From Planctomycetaceae bacterium (GTDB lineage Bacteria > Planctomycetota > Planctomycetia > Planctomycetales > Planctomycetaceae): 35,805 nucleotides of DNA. The stretch is taken from NCBI GenBank assembly GCA_029259815.1, contig JAJDEJ010000084.1, positions 1 to 35,805 on the forward strand, in the 5' to 3' direction. The notes under the pieces were generated by a model that was not told the origin of the DNA, searched no databases, and saw only the letters and a program-made list of their open reading frames with translations. The translations under genes were made by a program, and so were the position numbers. Each line of letters begins with the position of its first letter. Position 1 is the stretch's first letter. Below are positions 23,944 through 33,065 of this stretch, piece by piece.

Positions 23944-24387
23944 TCACTCACTGGGAGCCAGACACATCATCGTCGCCTGGATGACACTCACAGTCTTTCG
24001 ATGCTCTCCATCAACGGCGACAACTTCACCCGTACAGACATGCAGTGTGCGCCCCGGCTTCACGACGCGTCCGGTAGCGATGAAGCGTTCCCCCTTCGCC
24101 GGTGCCACGAAGTTGACCTTGTACTCGACTGTCAGCAGGCCGGACCCCGCCGGCATCAAACTGAACGCCGCATACCCGCAGGCGTTGTCGACGACAGCCG
24201 TCACGATCCCCGCATGCATGTACCCATGCTGTTGCGTGAGGTCCTCCCGAAACGGCAATACGATCTCGGCCTCTCCCGCTTCGACCCGCGTCAACTCCGC
24301 TCCGATTGTCTCCATCACCCGCTGCGAACGAAAGTTCTGCCGGACACGAGTCTCAAAGTCGGGGTCGGAGGGGGTGAATGACGTCAT
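23944..24387 (-). CDS. PaaI-type hotdog-fold thioesterase
   Basis: Hydrolyses acyl-CoA or related thioesters in the cytoplasm; the substrate is unknown. The 147-residue protein has the hotdog helix segment QQHGYMHAGIVTAVVDNACG, where the family has HGGxxxxLxDxA, with Asp in VVDNACG as the catalytic acid, followed by TVEYKVNFVAPAKGE. The ATG at 24387 is chosen; a GTG 30 bases upstream is an alternative. The porin gene lies upstream on the same strand but is separated by a strong palindrome, so the gene is probably transcribed alone. Confidence 0.88.
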   Translation of the reverse strand: MTSFTPSDPDFETRVRQNFRSQRVMETIGAELTRVEAGEAEIVLPFREDLTQQHGYMHAGIVTAVVDNACGYAAFSLMPAGSGLLTVEYKVNFVAPAKGERFIATGRVVKPGRTLHVCTGEVVAVDGEHRKTVSVIQATMMCLAPSE

Positions 24388-24493
24388 GGCGAGTCGATGG
24401 TTTCGTGGACCGCTCACGCGAAGTCTAGCTGACTCATTGATGGCTGCACATCTTCGCCAGTATCTGGGACACCAAGGGGATAGTCAGGACAAT

Positions 24494-24573
24494 CCCAAGC
24501 CGACGGCTCTGCCGTCGAACGGATTCAATACGGTGTTCCGACAGTTGAACGACGGCAGAGCCGTCGGCTTGGG
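24494..24573. terminator. Perfect 23-bp inverted repeat after the porin gene
   Basis: Arms 24494-24516 and 24551-24573 are exact complements (cccaagccgacggctctgcc...). The loop is 34 bases. It lies 13 bases after the stop of the porin gene (minus strand), so termination is likely; the palindrome looks like another member of the interspersed family, and there is no T-run. Confidence 0.65.
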
Positions 24574-24586
24574 AGCACAATGGTCC

Positions 24587-26095
24587 TCAGAATTCGATTG
24601 CTAATCGCGTGCCGACGATGAGGTAGTTACCGTTGTCGAAGCCGCCGATGGGACCGCGGTCGTCGATTTTGCCAGCGATGAGGTTGAACTGTAGCTTGGC
24701 GTACGGGTTGAAGAACCAGTTGAGGGCGAGTGTGCCTGAGTGTCCGATCCCACCCGTGATGTCGTTGTCGGTGAGGTCGAGGTACGAATACCGCAGCCCG
24801 AGTTGCCAGGCTCCCCAGCCGCGTCCGGAACGGCCACAACAGCGATCAGCGAGGAAGAAGTTCTCGAACGGCTGCAGACGATCGAGCACGCCGTCCTTAC
24901 GATCGTAGGGGATGTGCTCACCCGTGAGCGAGTACGAGGCATAGATGTATCCGCCGTGGAAGAACAAGTCGCTGCCGCCAACTCCATCCCGCTGTGTCCA
25001 ATTGGCCAGATATTCCCCGGTGATTTGGAGCGGGCCAACATTGAAAATGCTTTCCAGTCCCACCGTCTGAAAGGTCGCTGCTCCGGCAATCTGCCCGGTG
25101 TCGAGCCAACGGTTCATCGAGCGGGCCTCGGGACGCGCGCGGAAGCGGCCTTCGTTCTGGTTGCTTGCCTGATTCGTGACGTCGCCATCCGGAAAGGCCA
25201 GCATGCCGGCAATCCCCCAATGCCAATAGCAACGACCGTCTGAACATTCGTCGTACCACGGACTCCCAAACAGCCGTGCGTTCAGGCTTCCCTGATAGTC
25301 ATCGCCCCGGTAGCTGCCATCCGTCGTAATGTTCTCCAGCAGATAGCCTCCGTACGCCCAGCCGAGCGATCGATCATCTGAGTTGCCGTACATCGTGATC
25401 CCCGGTCGGCGGGCATCTTCGTTGAAAGCGTCGACCACGAATGGCCGTTCGAGGAAGACGTTGAACCGGCTGCTGTTGAGGGCATCCAGACCGAGTGGTC
25501 GTTTCTGGTTGCCGACCTGTAACCACTGGTTGTGCGGCAACTCGTCGAAGCCGATGTAGACGTCCTTGATCTCCGGCGTTTGGGGATTGTTGAAGTCGAC
25601 CTGCATTCGCCACAGCATGTTCTCCAGAATGTCGCCCTGCATCTCCAGCCGCACACGGCGGAAAAGGAACACGTCCTCCGGATCGGTCCCGTAGTTCGCC
25701 TGAGTCGGGTCCGAATTCTCGAAAAATCCGATCCCTGCACTGGTCTGTGGAAATGACCAGTAGTCGGCATGGATGCGACCGTTGATTTCGATCGTCGGCT
25801 TCGATGCCGCAGACTGCCTGGCCTCCTTTAACTCATCCTGATGCTTGCTCCATACCGCTTCCATCTCCTTGAGCCGCTTGCCCAGATCTTGCAGTTCAGG
25901 CTCGTCTGCGTCTTGAACTTCCTTGACGGACTCTCCAGTTTCATTCTCCTCGAAGAACACGAGGCTGGAATGACCGCCGACGAAGTCCGCACCCCGAGCG
26001 CGTGCAATCGGATCGGCCGCTGCCCACAGGTGGGGAGTGGCAGCAACCAAGACCGAGAACAGCACCAACAATCGAACTGGCAACAGAGCGCGCAA
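24587..26095 (-). CDS. Phosphate-selective-type porin (OprP/OprO family)
   Basis: Predicted outer-membrane beta-barrel for anions such as phosphate. The 502-residue protein has a signal peptide (ends LWAAA), a short coiled-coil stretch (about 65-95, ELQDLGKRLKEMEAVWSKHQ), then a barrel of alternating aromatic/polar strands, for example FRRVRLEMQGDILENMLWRM and WQLGLRYSYLDLTDND, and the terminal Phe typical of outer-membrane proteins. The start is a TTG at 26095, supported by an AGAGG site 6 bases upstream; no ATG fits the signal peptide. Ion selectivity cannot be read from sequence. It fits the view of a planctomycete outer membrane. Confidence 0.85.
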   Translation of the reverse strand: MRALLPVRLLVLFSVLVAATPHLWAAADPIARARGADFVGGHSSLVFFEENETGESVKEVQDADEPELQDLGKRLKEMEAVWSKHQDELKEARQSAASKPTIEINGRIHADYWSFPQTSAGIGFFENSDPTQANYGTDPEDVFLFRRVRLEMQGDILENMLWRMQVDFNNPQTPEIKDVYIGFDELPHNQWLQVGNQKRPLGLDALNSSRFNVFLERPFVVDAFNEDARRPGITMYGNSDDRSLGWAYGGYLLENITTDGSYRGDDYQGSLNARLFGSPWYDECSDGRCYWHWGIAGMLAFPDGDVTNQASNQNEGRFRARPEARSMNRWLDTGQIAGAATFQTVGLESIFNVGPLQITGEYLANWTQRDGVGGSDLFFHGGYIYASYSLTGEHIPYDRKDGVLDRLQPFENFFLADRCCGRSGRGWGAWQLGLRYSYLDLTDNDITGGIGHSGTLALNWFFNPYAKLQFNLIAGKIDDRGPIGGFDNGNYLIVGTRLAIEF

Positions 26096-26270
26096 ATCGA
26101 ACCTCTGGATACAGCAACGCTCCCGGGTCGGTTGGGAAGAGCGTCAACTGTCTTCTTCGACAAGTGCAAAGGTTACGATTAGTCAAACTGCGCAAGGTTT
26201 GACGGCCCGGCAGATTCTGCCGAACGGAGTTGCGGTCGGTTGCCCTCACTCGACCGGTGATCGCGTCACA

Positions 26271-27272
26271 TCACGGGGTCTCGCGTGCCCACGTCATGTA
26301 CTCGCGACGACAATCATCCGGGCTGACGAACTTCTTCCACACCAGACGTCCACGAAAGCCGTACTCACGGTCCGCCTCCACTTTGTGAATGACATACTGA
26401 AAGTCCCACGCGGGCCGTTGCTGCTGCTCGTTCACCTTGAACTTGAACAGACTCAGCCGCATCTCATCCTCCACCGAGTGGGTACGGTCAAACATGAGGA
26501 TGAACGTCATGTCGTGCTCAGACAGCCCGTAGTAGCAAGGCTCTGTGAAGCGGGGCCAGTCATAACTCCACGTGTTGAGCCGGAAGGTGACTTCGTCGTC
26601 GTAGCCGAGCGGAGCTGCTTCGAGATGCCGATAGTTGCCACCCGTGTTCCAGTCAGCATGTCCCGGTGGAGCGTCCGCACGAATCCACGTCTCCTCTCCG
26701 CCCTCCTCCGCAACGCCACGAAAGTGCAGGGCTGTATCCACCACCTCATGCATATAGTTGGCAAAGAACATCAAGGCCCAGCCCCGATCACCAAACAGCG
26801 ACGCGTCCTCCGGAGTGCAACGAAAGTCGAAGTCGATGAAGTGCGGCTCAACGACGGTGTAGGTCAACGTGCTCGCTATCCGCCACGGGCTGTCCTCCGC
26901 CTTCCGCACCAGCCGCACCGACTGACCATCGGGCAACTGTTGCAATGTGTATGTCCCCTGACGAGGAGTGAACTTGTTGTGCTCGCTTTGATGCCCCGAG
27001 ATAATGTGCTCAAAGTTCAAACCGGCTGACGACCCTCGCCCCTCCGGATCATACGCGTCAAACCCCGGAGCCTCCTTCACATTGAACAACGACTGCACCC
27101 CACTCAACACGCCCGGCGACTCTGAGTTGTCCCGAAAGTGCACCGACAGATTGCCCACATCGATCCGCGCAGATTCCACCGCCGGCCCGAATCGATCGTC
27201 AGCCGCACCGCTTGTCGCCGGGATGACAATCACGGCGAACATCATGATTCGCTTAAAAACGACAACAGTCAT
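26271..27272 (-). CDS. Exported protein of unknown function, 333 aa
   Basis: Signal peptide at 1-24 (MFAVIVIPATSGAA). The mature part is rich in aromatic and acidic residues with strand-like spacing, for example FIDFDFRCTPEDASLFGDRG and WALMFFANYMHEVV, and a conserved-looking DWPRFTEPCYYGLSEHDMTF. This looks like a beta-sandwich of the kind seen in sugar-acting or CBM proteins, but I do not recognise it. The ATG at 27272 has AGGTGTGAG just upstream. The gene lies between the porin and a SpoIIAA-like gene on the same strand. No catalytic motif is claimed. Confidence 0.65.
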   Translation of the reverse strand: MTVVVFKRIMMFAVIVIPATSGAADDRFGPAVESARIDVGNLSVHFRDNSESPGVLSGVQSLFNVKEAPGFDAYDPEGRGSSAGLNFEHIISGHQSEHNKFTPRQGTYTLQQLPDGQSVRLVRKAEDSPWRIASTLTYTVVEPHFIDFDFRCTPEDASLFGDRGWALMFFANYMHEVVDTALHFRGVAEEGGEETWIRADAPPGHADWNTGGNYRHLEAAPLGYDDEVTFRLNTWSYDWPRFTEPCYYGLSEHDMTFILMFDRTHSVEDEMRLSLFKFKVNEQQQRPAWDFQYVIHKVEADREYGFRGRLVWKKFVSPDDCRREYMTWARETP

Positions 27273-27344
27273 CTCACACCTGGGCTGCCACTGGTCGGCG
27301 TGTCCGCCAGTTCGATGACGGTGAGGGGGACTTGCCCGAGGAGG

Positions 27345-27716
27345 TCATCCATCCTGGCTTGGTTCTTCGAGCCATGCCCAGGCAGAGTCGATCTCCTCGA
27401 CATCAAAGTAGCGGATTGTTGCGAGCGTGAATGGCTTGCAGACTTTGGCCATCCATTCTTCCCACTTCTTATCGCCGACCAAAGCGATTCGATCTGCCTT
27501 CGTGCAATGGGTCGTTGCAAACTTGATGTCATCCCACAAGGCGTGGAGGTCCCAACCGTGAAAGTCATCAAACCAGCCGAGCAGCCGCACCTTCTCGTGC
27601 TCAGTGAGAACCGCATCGACGGTGGGCACGAAGTGCTTGTAATCCTCGTCGTGCAGTTTGCCCGTCATTCGAAAACCGAGAACGTTCTCCGCACTTCGAC
27701 TCAAAATCTCGATCAT
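27345..27716 (-). CDS. SpoIIAA-like (STAS/DUF3478-type) small protein
   Basis: A 123-residue cytoplasmic protein of the SpoIIAA-like group (PF11964-type), whose members bind lipids or act in regulation; the role here is unknown. Visible features are NVLGFRMTGKLHDEDYKHFV, then LLGWFDDFHGWDLHALWDDIKF, ADRIALVGDKKWEEWMAKV and the closing DVEEIDSAWAWLEEP, all typical of the fold. The ATG at 27716 follows AGGTGAG with 4 bases between; an in-frame GTG 9 bases earlier would bury that site. It is 70 bases upstream of the exported-protein gene on the same strand and may share its transcript. Confidence 0.82.
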   Translation of the reverse strand: MIEILSRSAENVLGFRMTGKLHDEDYKHFVPTVDAVLTEHEKVRLLGWFDDFHGWDLHALWDDIKFATTHCTKADRIALVGDKKWEEWMAKVCKPFTLATIRYFDVEEIDSAWAWLEEPSQDG

Positions 27717-27908
27717 TGGTCTCACCTGTTCCTGTCGTCAACTCATCGGGTTGTGATTCACCAAAGCATCCCGCAGTTTCGTTCGTCTGTCCACCCGACG
27801 GTGAAATTCGAGCAGTTCCTATCCTGATTCGATCAACGGGAATACGCTCAACAAACGAACGAACGAACCACCTGTCGAGCGTTGACGGAAACTGATCCTT
27901 CCGGTGTC

Positions 27909-28676
27909 TTACTGGATCGTCACCGGGGGCGGTGCCTGTTCGATGCCGCCGCCAGGTGGCGGGGCCTGTTCGTTGCCGACGTTTGGAGTCGGATGGACAC
28001 CAACGTCATTCATCAGGTGGTGCAGTGTCGACTCCATCAGATCCATCTTCGAGGCAATGCCCAGATGGCCGATCTGACGGTGCTGATGCCGCGTCCAGTG
28101 TTGCACGTCGTCTTCTAGGTGATGAAACAACTGGTCAAGACCGCCCAGCTTCTGTTGGATGGTCAGCCGGTCGTTCTGGTGCTCGGCGGCGTGAATGTAC
28201 TTGGCCGTCTGAAGTAACTCATACGCCTCCCGGTACGTCTCCCGAAAGCCCGGATTGTGCGAGTAGTTGTAATGCAGGTCGAGGCAAAACTCGTTGGACA
28301 TCGTCTCCAATCGTGACGCCAGATCGTCGACGTGCGAGAAGCCGCCGAACACAATCTGCTGAGGCTGCACGACCCTGTGTGAAGACACGCTTTGTGGGTA
28401 ATAGAACGACTGACCGTTCCGCACATAGTAGGTGCCATGATGATGGCTCCCTGAGTGCGGCACGATGAATGTCGAGTCCTGATGCACGACATCGTGATGA
28501 TACCGCCCGATGACATGCCCGTGGCCGTCACGAATGACATGGTCATGATGATCGATGTGATAGCTCGGCCCCCGATGCCGACTATGATTGTGATGGTGCT
28601 GAGCGAATGCGTCTGCGGCTCCGAACGTCAACACAACTCCGATGACTGCCAGCCTTGTTGCGCGTGTGGTCTTCAC
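27909..28676 (-). CDS. Histidine-rich exported protein, 255 aa
   Basis: Function unknown. The start is the GTG at 28676, supported by AGGAGAG 4 bases upstream; the upstream Met would bury that site. A signal peptide ends at FGAADAFAQ. The next ~70 residues are extremely His-rich (HHHNHSRHRG, HHDHVIRDGHGHVIGRYHHD, HSGSHHHG), which suggests binding of Zn, Ni or Cu. The C-terminal half (about 110-225) is a predicted helical domain (DDLASRLETMSNEFCLDLHY). The tail has two GNEQAPPPGGG/IEQAPPP-like units. Genes upstream are on the same strand but separated by more than 200 bases without features. Confidence 0.72.
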   Translation of the reverse strand: MKTTRATRLAVIGVVLTFGAADAFAQHHHNHSRHRGPSYHIDHHDHVIRDGHGHVIGRYHHDVVHQDSTFIVPHSGSHHHGTYYVRNGQSFYYPQSVSSHRVVQPQQIVFGGFSHVDDLASRLETMSNEFCLDLHYNYSHNPGFRETYREAYELLQTAKYIHAAEHQNDRLTIQQKLGGLDQLFHHLEDDVQHWTRHQHRQIGHLGIASKMDLMESTLHHLMNDVGVHPTPNVGNEQAPPPGGGIEQAPPPVTIQ

Positions 28677-28905
28677 GGCTCTCTCCTGTTGAGTCAGTTT
28701 GAACATCCCTCTCTACCGAAGGCGATACGCCAACTCGAACCGTCACACGACTGGAATCAACGCCACCGGCAGTGATTGTCGCAAAGTTCCGAGGAACATT
28801 GCAACAACCACCGCATGATTGAGTTACCAAACTGTGTCCCTCTGGCCATCGTCCCCACGGCTGCCACACACAGGTCGTTGACCATCGGCTGCCCAGACTC
28901 TCAGA

Positions 28906-29613
28906 TTACGCCACCTCAGGAACCACCGCCTGGGGAGACTTTCGAGCTTCTCGGGCCAGCAGGCCAGCGAGTATCAACACAGGGATGGCAGCTTGGAGCA
29001 GTTGTGACCAGCCGTAGTCATGGGAGTTGATCCCCAGCAAGGGCATCGTGAGACCGACCTGCAAGGTCCCGTGGACTTCTGCCGTCGGCGCGAAGCTGAT
29101 CTTGGTTACGAGATGCAAAGCGATCAGCAACACAGGGAGGCAGGCGAGTGACGTCAGCCTCCAGGAAAGCCCGGCTCGGCGAGCGACCCGGCAGATGGTC
29201 CACGTACACAGCATCGAGGGGACAATCATGATGCCCACATTCGAGATGCTCACCAACAGAGCTTTCAAAAGACCGGAGTCCTCGATCAGCGGTGCCAGTG
29301 CGACAAGCGGCACGGCGAGTGCGACGAACATCCAAACGGTGTAAGTCACGATGATGAACGGCAGTGACAGTAGACCGAACGTCAACCAGGGGTGACGACC
29401 GGCAAATGTCCGCGACTTGTAGGTGTGGGTGATCTCATCAGCGAGAATCGAGAGTTCACCCAGAGACGTGTCGGCAGAGTCGCCGTTCTTACTGAGATCC
29501 TCCGCATGCTCGCGGAGTTCGGTTGTCACACGGTGGACATACCGGGGCGGGATGCCTCGACGGACGAGAGTCCCACGCAGTTCATTAAGCGATTGCAGTT
29601 TGACGCTGCTCAT
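28906..29613 (-). CDS. Membrane protein paired with PadR, 235 aa
   Basis: A short helical N-terminal domain (1-70, LRGTLVRRGIPPRYVHRVTT then ELREHAEDL) is followed by about six hydrophobic segments (about 80-215). The N-terminus resembles the DUF1700/HAAS-like domains that commonly accompany PadR regulators; the role is unknown. The ATG at 29613 follows GGAGG by 5 bases and lies inside the padR coding end, giving a 29-base overlap and likely translational coupling. PadR and this gene therefore form one operon under the operator at 29978-30004. Confidence 0.8.
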   Translation of the reverse strand: MSSVKLQSLNELRGTLVRRGIPPRYVHRVTTELREHAEDLSKNGDSADTSLGELSILADEITHTYKSRTFAGRHPWLTFGLLSLPFIIVTYTVWMFVALAVPLVALAPLIEDSGLLKALLVSISNVGIMIVPSMLCTWTICRVARRAGLSWRLTSLACLPVLLIALHLVTKISFAPTAEVHGTLQVGLTMPLLGINSHDYGWSQLLQAAIPVLILAGLLAREARKSPQAVVPEVA

Positions 29614-29950
29614 TGTGGCCTCCATGCAAAACGAGAGTGACGGCTTCGGCCACGCGCATCCATCGCGCAGCTGCTTCAGCCAGTTTGCCTTTTCCTTTGC
29701 GGGTCACGCGATAGACGACGCGCTCCCGGCCTCCGACCTGCTGCCGCTTCGCCGTGAGCGTGCCTTCGCTCTCCAGTCGATGCAACAACGGGTAAATGCA
29801 TCCTTCGCCAAACTCCAGTCGCTCACCTGTCGAGCGGACAATCTCCTGCACCAGTTCGTACCCATACATGGGCCGTTGCTCCAACAGCCGCAGGAGCAAT
29901 AACTCCGGCACGCCATTGAGATAATCCGGGTTCGTTCGCCGCTTTGCCAT
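29585..29950 (-). CDS. PadR-family transcriptional regulator
   Basis: A winged-helix repressor, usually controlling itself and a neighbouring membrane protein or transporter. The 121-residue protein has the standard opening (NGVPELLLLRLLEQRPMYGYELVQEI), recognition segment GEGCIYPLLHRLESEGTLTA, wing ending VVYRVTRKGKGKL, and a shortened C-terminus. The ATG at 29950 follows GGAGG 7 bases upstream. It overlaps the next gene by 29 bases. A 27-bp palindrome lies 28 bases upstream of the start, which fits autorepression. Confidence 0.93.
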   Translation of the reverse strand: MAKRRTNPDYLNGVPELLLLRLLEQRPMYGYELVQEIVRSTGERLEFGEGCIYPLLHRLESEGTLTAKRQQVGGRERVVYRVTRKGKGKLAEAAARWMRVAEAVTLVLHGGHNEQRQTAIA

Positions 29951-29977
29951 TGCCTGCCCTCCATGCCTCATGGTTTC

Positions 29978-30004
29978 AGGTATCAGATCGGCGGAGTGAT
30001 ACCT
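29978..30004. promoter_or_regulatory. Probable PadR operator
   Basis: Perfect half-sites aggtatca (29978-29985) and tgatacct (29997-30004) with an 11-base spacer; the symmetry extends four more bases outward with one mismatch (tttc/caaa). It starts 28 bases upstream of the padR ATG. This form, ATA-containing half-sites in dyad symmetry, is typical of PadR boxes. Binding is inferred from position and symmetry. Confidence 0.72.
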
Positions 30005-30087
30005 CAAACTTTAAGGTGAGTCAACACCCGTCTTCCCAAGTGACGGCAGGGTGTCACTTGATGCAGATCGACTCTGACCAAAAGGTG

Positions 30088-30112
30088 CCACTGGTCGGCT
30101 TGCCCCCCAGTG
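30088..30112. repeat. Short palindromic repeat 'actggtcggcttgcc..ccagtg'
   Basis: cactgg pairs with ccagtg around ggtcggcttgcc. The same unit recurs at 33141-33163 with one base changed. The rest of 30005-30203 holds nothing else I can support. Confidence 0.65.
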
Positions 30113-30203
30113 CCTCCTGCAGCGTGTTGACTGGTGATGAGGTTGAGCGGGGATGTTGCTGGTCCCTTGCTGCGACGAAACTCCGCGTCAGTGTCCCAGC
30201 TGT

Positions 30204-31949
30204 TCAATTGTCTGTGGCAGGTTGGGCCTTTTCGAGCTTCTTCGCCAGCCTCTCTTGCTCGGCGGCTTTGAGACGCCATTTTGTGGCTTCAATTTGGTCG
30301 CCCACACCTGCGAAAGCGTCGGCCACGACTGAGTAGGCCTCGGACAATAGCTGAGGGTCGCGTTGGTTCTTTGCCTCTCGGAATCGCTCGGTGAACTCGT
30401 CCATCTGCTTCCGCACTTTGGGCAACGCGCAGATCCGCCGCCCCTCGCGAGTCGAGCAGCCAAAGACGACGCCGGCCAGCTTGTCCCATTCGCCAAGTTT
30501 GTCAGTGCCTAGAGGCTGGAGACGAAGCGTCGTCTCGGTCACCTTGTCATCGACGAGTTCCACTCGAATGAAGCGGCGCCCGAGAAACACCGGCAACTCG
30601 TAAACATCATCCGACACCATGAGCCGGCGGTCGCCCGCTGGCAAAGCGAGTGTCAACTGTCCGTTGACATCCGTTTCGCCTTGGAAGGGCCGCGGAAACG
30701 CCTCGTCGACAGCTGCGAAGTAATCACGTTCTCGTAAGAGGTTCTCACCCCGTACAAGCGGATCACAATAGAGTTGCGACCCACCATTCCACCAGCAGAC
30801 GTTCGGCCATGACTCAACCGTCACACCCGCAACCGGCTGGTCGTCTTCGTCGACAGTCGTGACAACACAGTCGACCAGCGGCGTCATTGTGACCTCGACG
30901 GGTACTCCTTCGGACAGGGCAAACACCTGCGGTCGTTGGAACGAGTCGTCTTCGGGATCGGGAGGATTCTCGACAGCTTCGGGTGCCTTGCCGGAGGACG
31001 CGATGTACCCGTCACACAGCGTGATGAGTTGCAGCGGTTCGCTGTCAGGCCAGCCATCAATGTTAAATGTTCCGTCAGGCCGAACTGCAGCCCAAGTGAT
31101 CCATTGCACATGGTCACTACCGTCGCCCGCAGGAGCCAGTGTCCATGCTTTGACACGACCGTTCTGCACAGGGCGGGGCACGTTTTCACTCAGGCGACCT
31201 TCGATTCGCCGGGCAGGCCGCAGTTCAATCTCGCTGACCGTCTGCTCGCCACTCTGCAACTCCAGTTCTGTGATGTCGCTGAAATGTGTTGCCCGCTCAC
31301 CGTCGAGTTTCACCAGCAGGAGGCTATTCTTCCCCGGCTCCATCGGCGGGAATCGGAGCGTCCCGTCAGCAGTTTTCGTCGGAGAAATCCCCGGCAGCCA
31401 CGAACGACCGTCGGACCACAGCGCAAACACCTCGTCGAGGTCAGTCTCAGCACCGTCAATCAACGGTCGAACTTCGAGAGACACTCCACGCGTGACCTCA
31501 ATCTCGTGAGGCCCCTTGATCTCAAGCGGCACATCAATGTGCACGTCGTCATCGAACACGAAATCGGGATGGTCAATCCACAGCGAGACCGCAATCGTAC
31601 GGATCTGTTCCGCAGCATCCCAATAGTACGGGTAAAGAACTGTCGCGTGCCCCTCCTTGTCCGTGAGAACCTCCTCAGGGCTGATCCCAGACTTCTCGTG
31701 ACCTTCACGCCACCAGCCATGACCCTGTGAACTGCGGAGTGCCCACGGAGTGATCGTCACATTTGCAACCGGCACGCCGTCTGGATCGACAACCCGCAAC
31801 GGCAGTTCAACCACTCGTTGTCCACCTTCTGGGTTGAAGAACGTCGGGCCATCACCTTCGATCCGAGGATGCTCTTCTCCAGCGAAAGTCACCTGGGAAG
31901 CCGTGGTCAACAGAAGTCCACAAGACAGAGCCACTGTTTTCAGAGTCAC
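30204..31949 (-). CDS. Large exported protein with Ig/carboxypeptidase-regulatory-like repeats, 581 aa
   Basis: Function unknown; probably an extracytoplasmic structural or binding protein. The signal peptide is about 1-24 (ending VTFAGEE). Several beta-sandwich modules follow, each with the carboxypeptidase-regulatory pattern: PDGVPVANVTITPW...TDKEGHATVLYP near 60-115, then IEGRLSENVPRPVQNGRVKA, DGTFNIDGWP, and DEDDQPVAGVTVESW...TDVNGQLTLALP. The last ~90 residues are a charged helical tail (QMDEFTERFREAKNQRDPQL). Two initiators are possible: GTG at 31949 (preferred, signal peptide starts at once) or TTG at 31961. No enzyme motif is seen. Confidence 0.7.
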   Translation of the reverse strand: MTLKTVALSCGLLLTTASQVTFAGEEHPRIEGDGPTFFNPEGGQRVVELPLRVVDPDGVPVANVTITPWALRSSQGHGWWREGHEKSGISPEEVLTDKEGHATVLYPYYWDAAEQIRTIAVSLWIDHPDFVFDDDVHIDVPLEIKGPHEIEVTRGVSLEVRPLIDGAETDLDEVFALWSDGRSWLPGISPTKTADGTLRFPPMEPGKNSLLLVKLDGERATHFSDITELELQSGEQTVSEIELRPARRIEGRLSENVPRPVQNGRVKAWTLAPAGDGSDHVQWITWAAVRPDGTFNIDGWPDSEPLQLITLCDGYIASSGKAPEAVENPPDPEDDSFQRPQVFALSEGVPVEVTMTPLVDCVVTTVDEDDQPVAGVTVESWPNVCWWNGGSQLYCDPLVRGENLLRERDYFAAVDEAFPRPFQGETDVNGQLTLALPAGDRRLMVSDDVYELPVFLGRRFIRVELVDDKVTETTLRLQPLGTDKLGEWDKLAGVVFGCSTREGRRICALPKVRKQMDEFTERFREAKNQRDPQLLSEAYSVVADAFAGVGDQIEATKWRLKAAEQERLAKKLEKAQPATDN

Positions 31950-32100
31950 GTCTGTTCTCAATCAATCATTCAGAGCAAAAGTCGACGGCGACAGTTGGGA
32001 GACAGGAGAGATACGAAGGCCCCAAGTCTGGTGTTGGAAATATTTGATAAAATGCCACAGATCGGCTTTTTCGCCAGCCGCGTCGATCAGGCTCCGCCTG

Positions 32101-32174
32101 ACGATCCTGTGTGATCATCAATTCCTGTCCATCATCCGTTCGCATATACAAGGTCGTCAGGCAAAGCCTGACCT
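32101..32174 (+). repeat. 74-bp direct repeat, copy 1, upstream of the CBM9-like gene
   Basis: Aligns without gaps to 33066-33139 with about six mismatches by hand count. It ends with the palindrome gtcaggcaaagcctgac. The interval 31950-32253 has no gene; apart from the repeat I see only promoter space. Confidence 0.82.
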
Positions 32175-32253
32175 ACCTGGCTCTCGCAAGATCGTCAGAG
32201 ATCGATCAGAATGGGTGTCTCTCGTGAACCTCTGGAAGAATCGGAGAGGAGTC

Positions 32254-33012
32254 ATGTTTTTCGATCGACCGCGTCCCTGGGCAATGGTGTTCAGCTTGTG
32301 CCTCACAGGGCTACTTCCATCCATCGCGGCCTCCCTGCTTGCGGATGACATGAACAATCACCCACGCCCCACCTTGGCAGTGCGATCGTGTGAAGACTTC
32401 GAGGTCACGGGCCTGGGCGATCACGATGCATGGAACAAGGCGGAGTGGACCTCACTCAATCAGCGCGGCACCGATCCGCACAAATACACGGCCCGCTTCA
32501 AGATGCTGTACTCCCAGCAAGGCTTGTATGTCCTGTTTGACGGCACTGACACGCAGTTGACAGCCACGCTGGAGGACAACTTTCTCGACCTGTGGACAGA
32601 GGACGTTTACGAATGTTTCTTCTGGCCGGATGAGTCGATCCCCCTGTATCTCGAATATGAAATCTCCCCGCTCGGCTATGAGCTGCCGATCCTCGTCCCC
32701 AAGACCGGCGGAAAGTTTATGGCTTGGCGACCTTGGCGTTACGAAGAAGAGCCTCGCATCAAAAAGAGGGTCTCCGCCACCGGCGGTCCCAACAAATCGA
32801 TGGCCCGCGTCACCGGCTGGCGGGCCGAGATCTTCATCCCTTACGAATTCCTCAAACCCATGCAGAACGTTCCTCCCGAATCGGGAGATCACTGGCGGGC
32901 CAACTTCTACCGCATCGACTATGACGACCAGCAGACCACCCAATGGGACTGGTCCCGCGTCGGCCCCAGCTTCCACCAAATCGAAAACTTCGGAACGCTG
33001 GTCTTCGAATAA
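32254..33012 (+). CDS. Exported CBM9-like carbohydrate-binding protein, 252 aa
   Basis: Family-9-like carbohydrate-binding modules bind sugars or glycans and often occur alone in planctomycetes. The signal peptide is about 1-30 (MVFSLCLTGLLPSIAASLLA). The domain shows the usual blocks: GLGDHDAWNKAEWTSL, ARFKMLYSQQGLYVLFDGTD, DLWTEDVYECFFWPDES, YLEYEISPLGYELP, then WRAEIFIPYEFLKPM and WRANFYRIDYDD. The ATG at 32254 follows gagaggag (spacing 3-8), a strong site. The gene is flanked by the 74-bp direct repeats at 32101-32174 and 33066-33139. Confidence 0.85.
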   Translation: MFFDRPRPWAMVFSLCLTGLLPSIAASLLADDMNNHPRPTLAVRSCEDFEVTGLGDHDAWNKAEWTSLNQRGTDPHKYTARFKMLYSQQGLYVLFDGTDTQLTATLEDNFLDLWTEDVYECFFWPDESIPLYLEYEISPLGYELPILVPKTGGKFMAWRPWRYEEEPRIKKRVSATGGPNKSMARVTGWRAEIFIPYEFLKPMQNVPPESGDHWRANFYRIDYDDQQTTQWDWSRVGPSFHQIENFGTLVFE

Positions 33013-33065
33013 CGATCATCCGTTCCCGTTGCTCGACAACAGCCGCATTGGTCCGGCACAGCCCA

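Noticed and set aside
27856..27868. cgaacgaacgaac short tandem repeat
   Set aside because: Only about three units of four bases; likely chance or slippage with no visible role.
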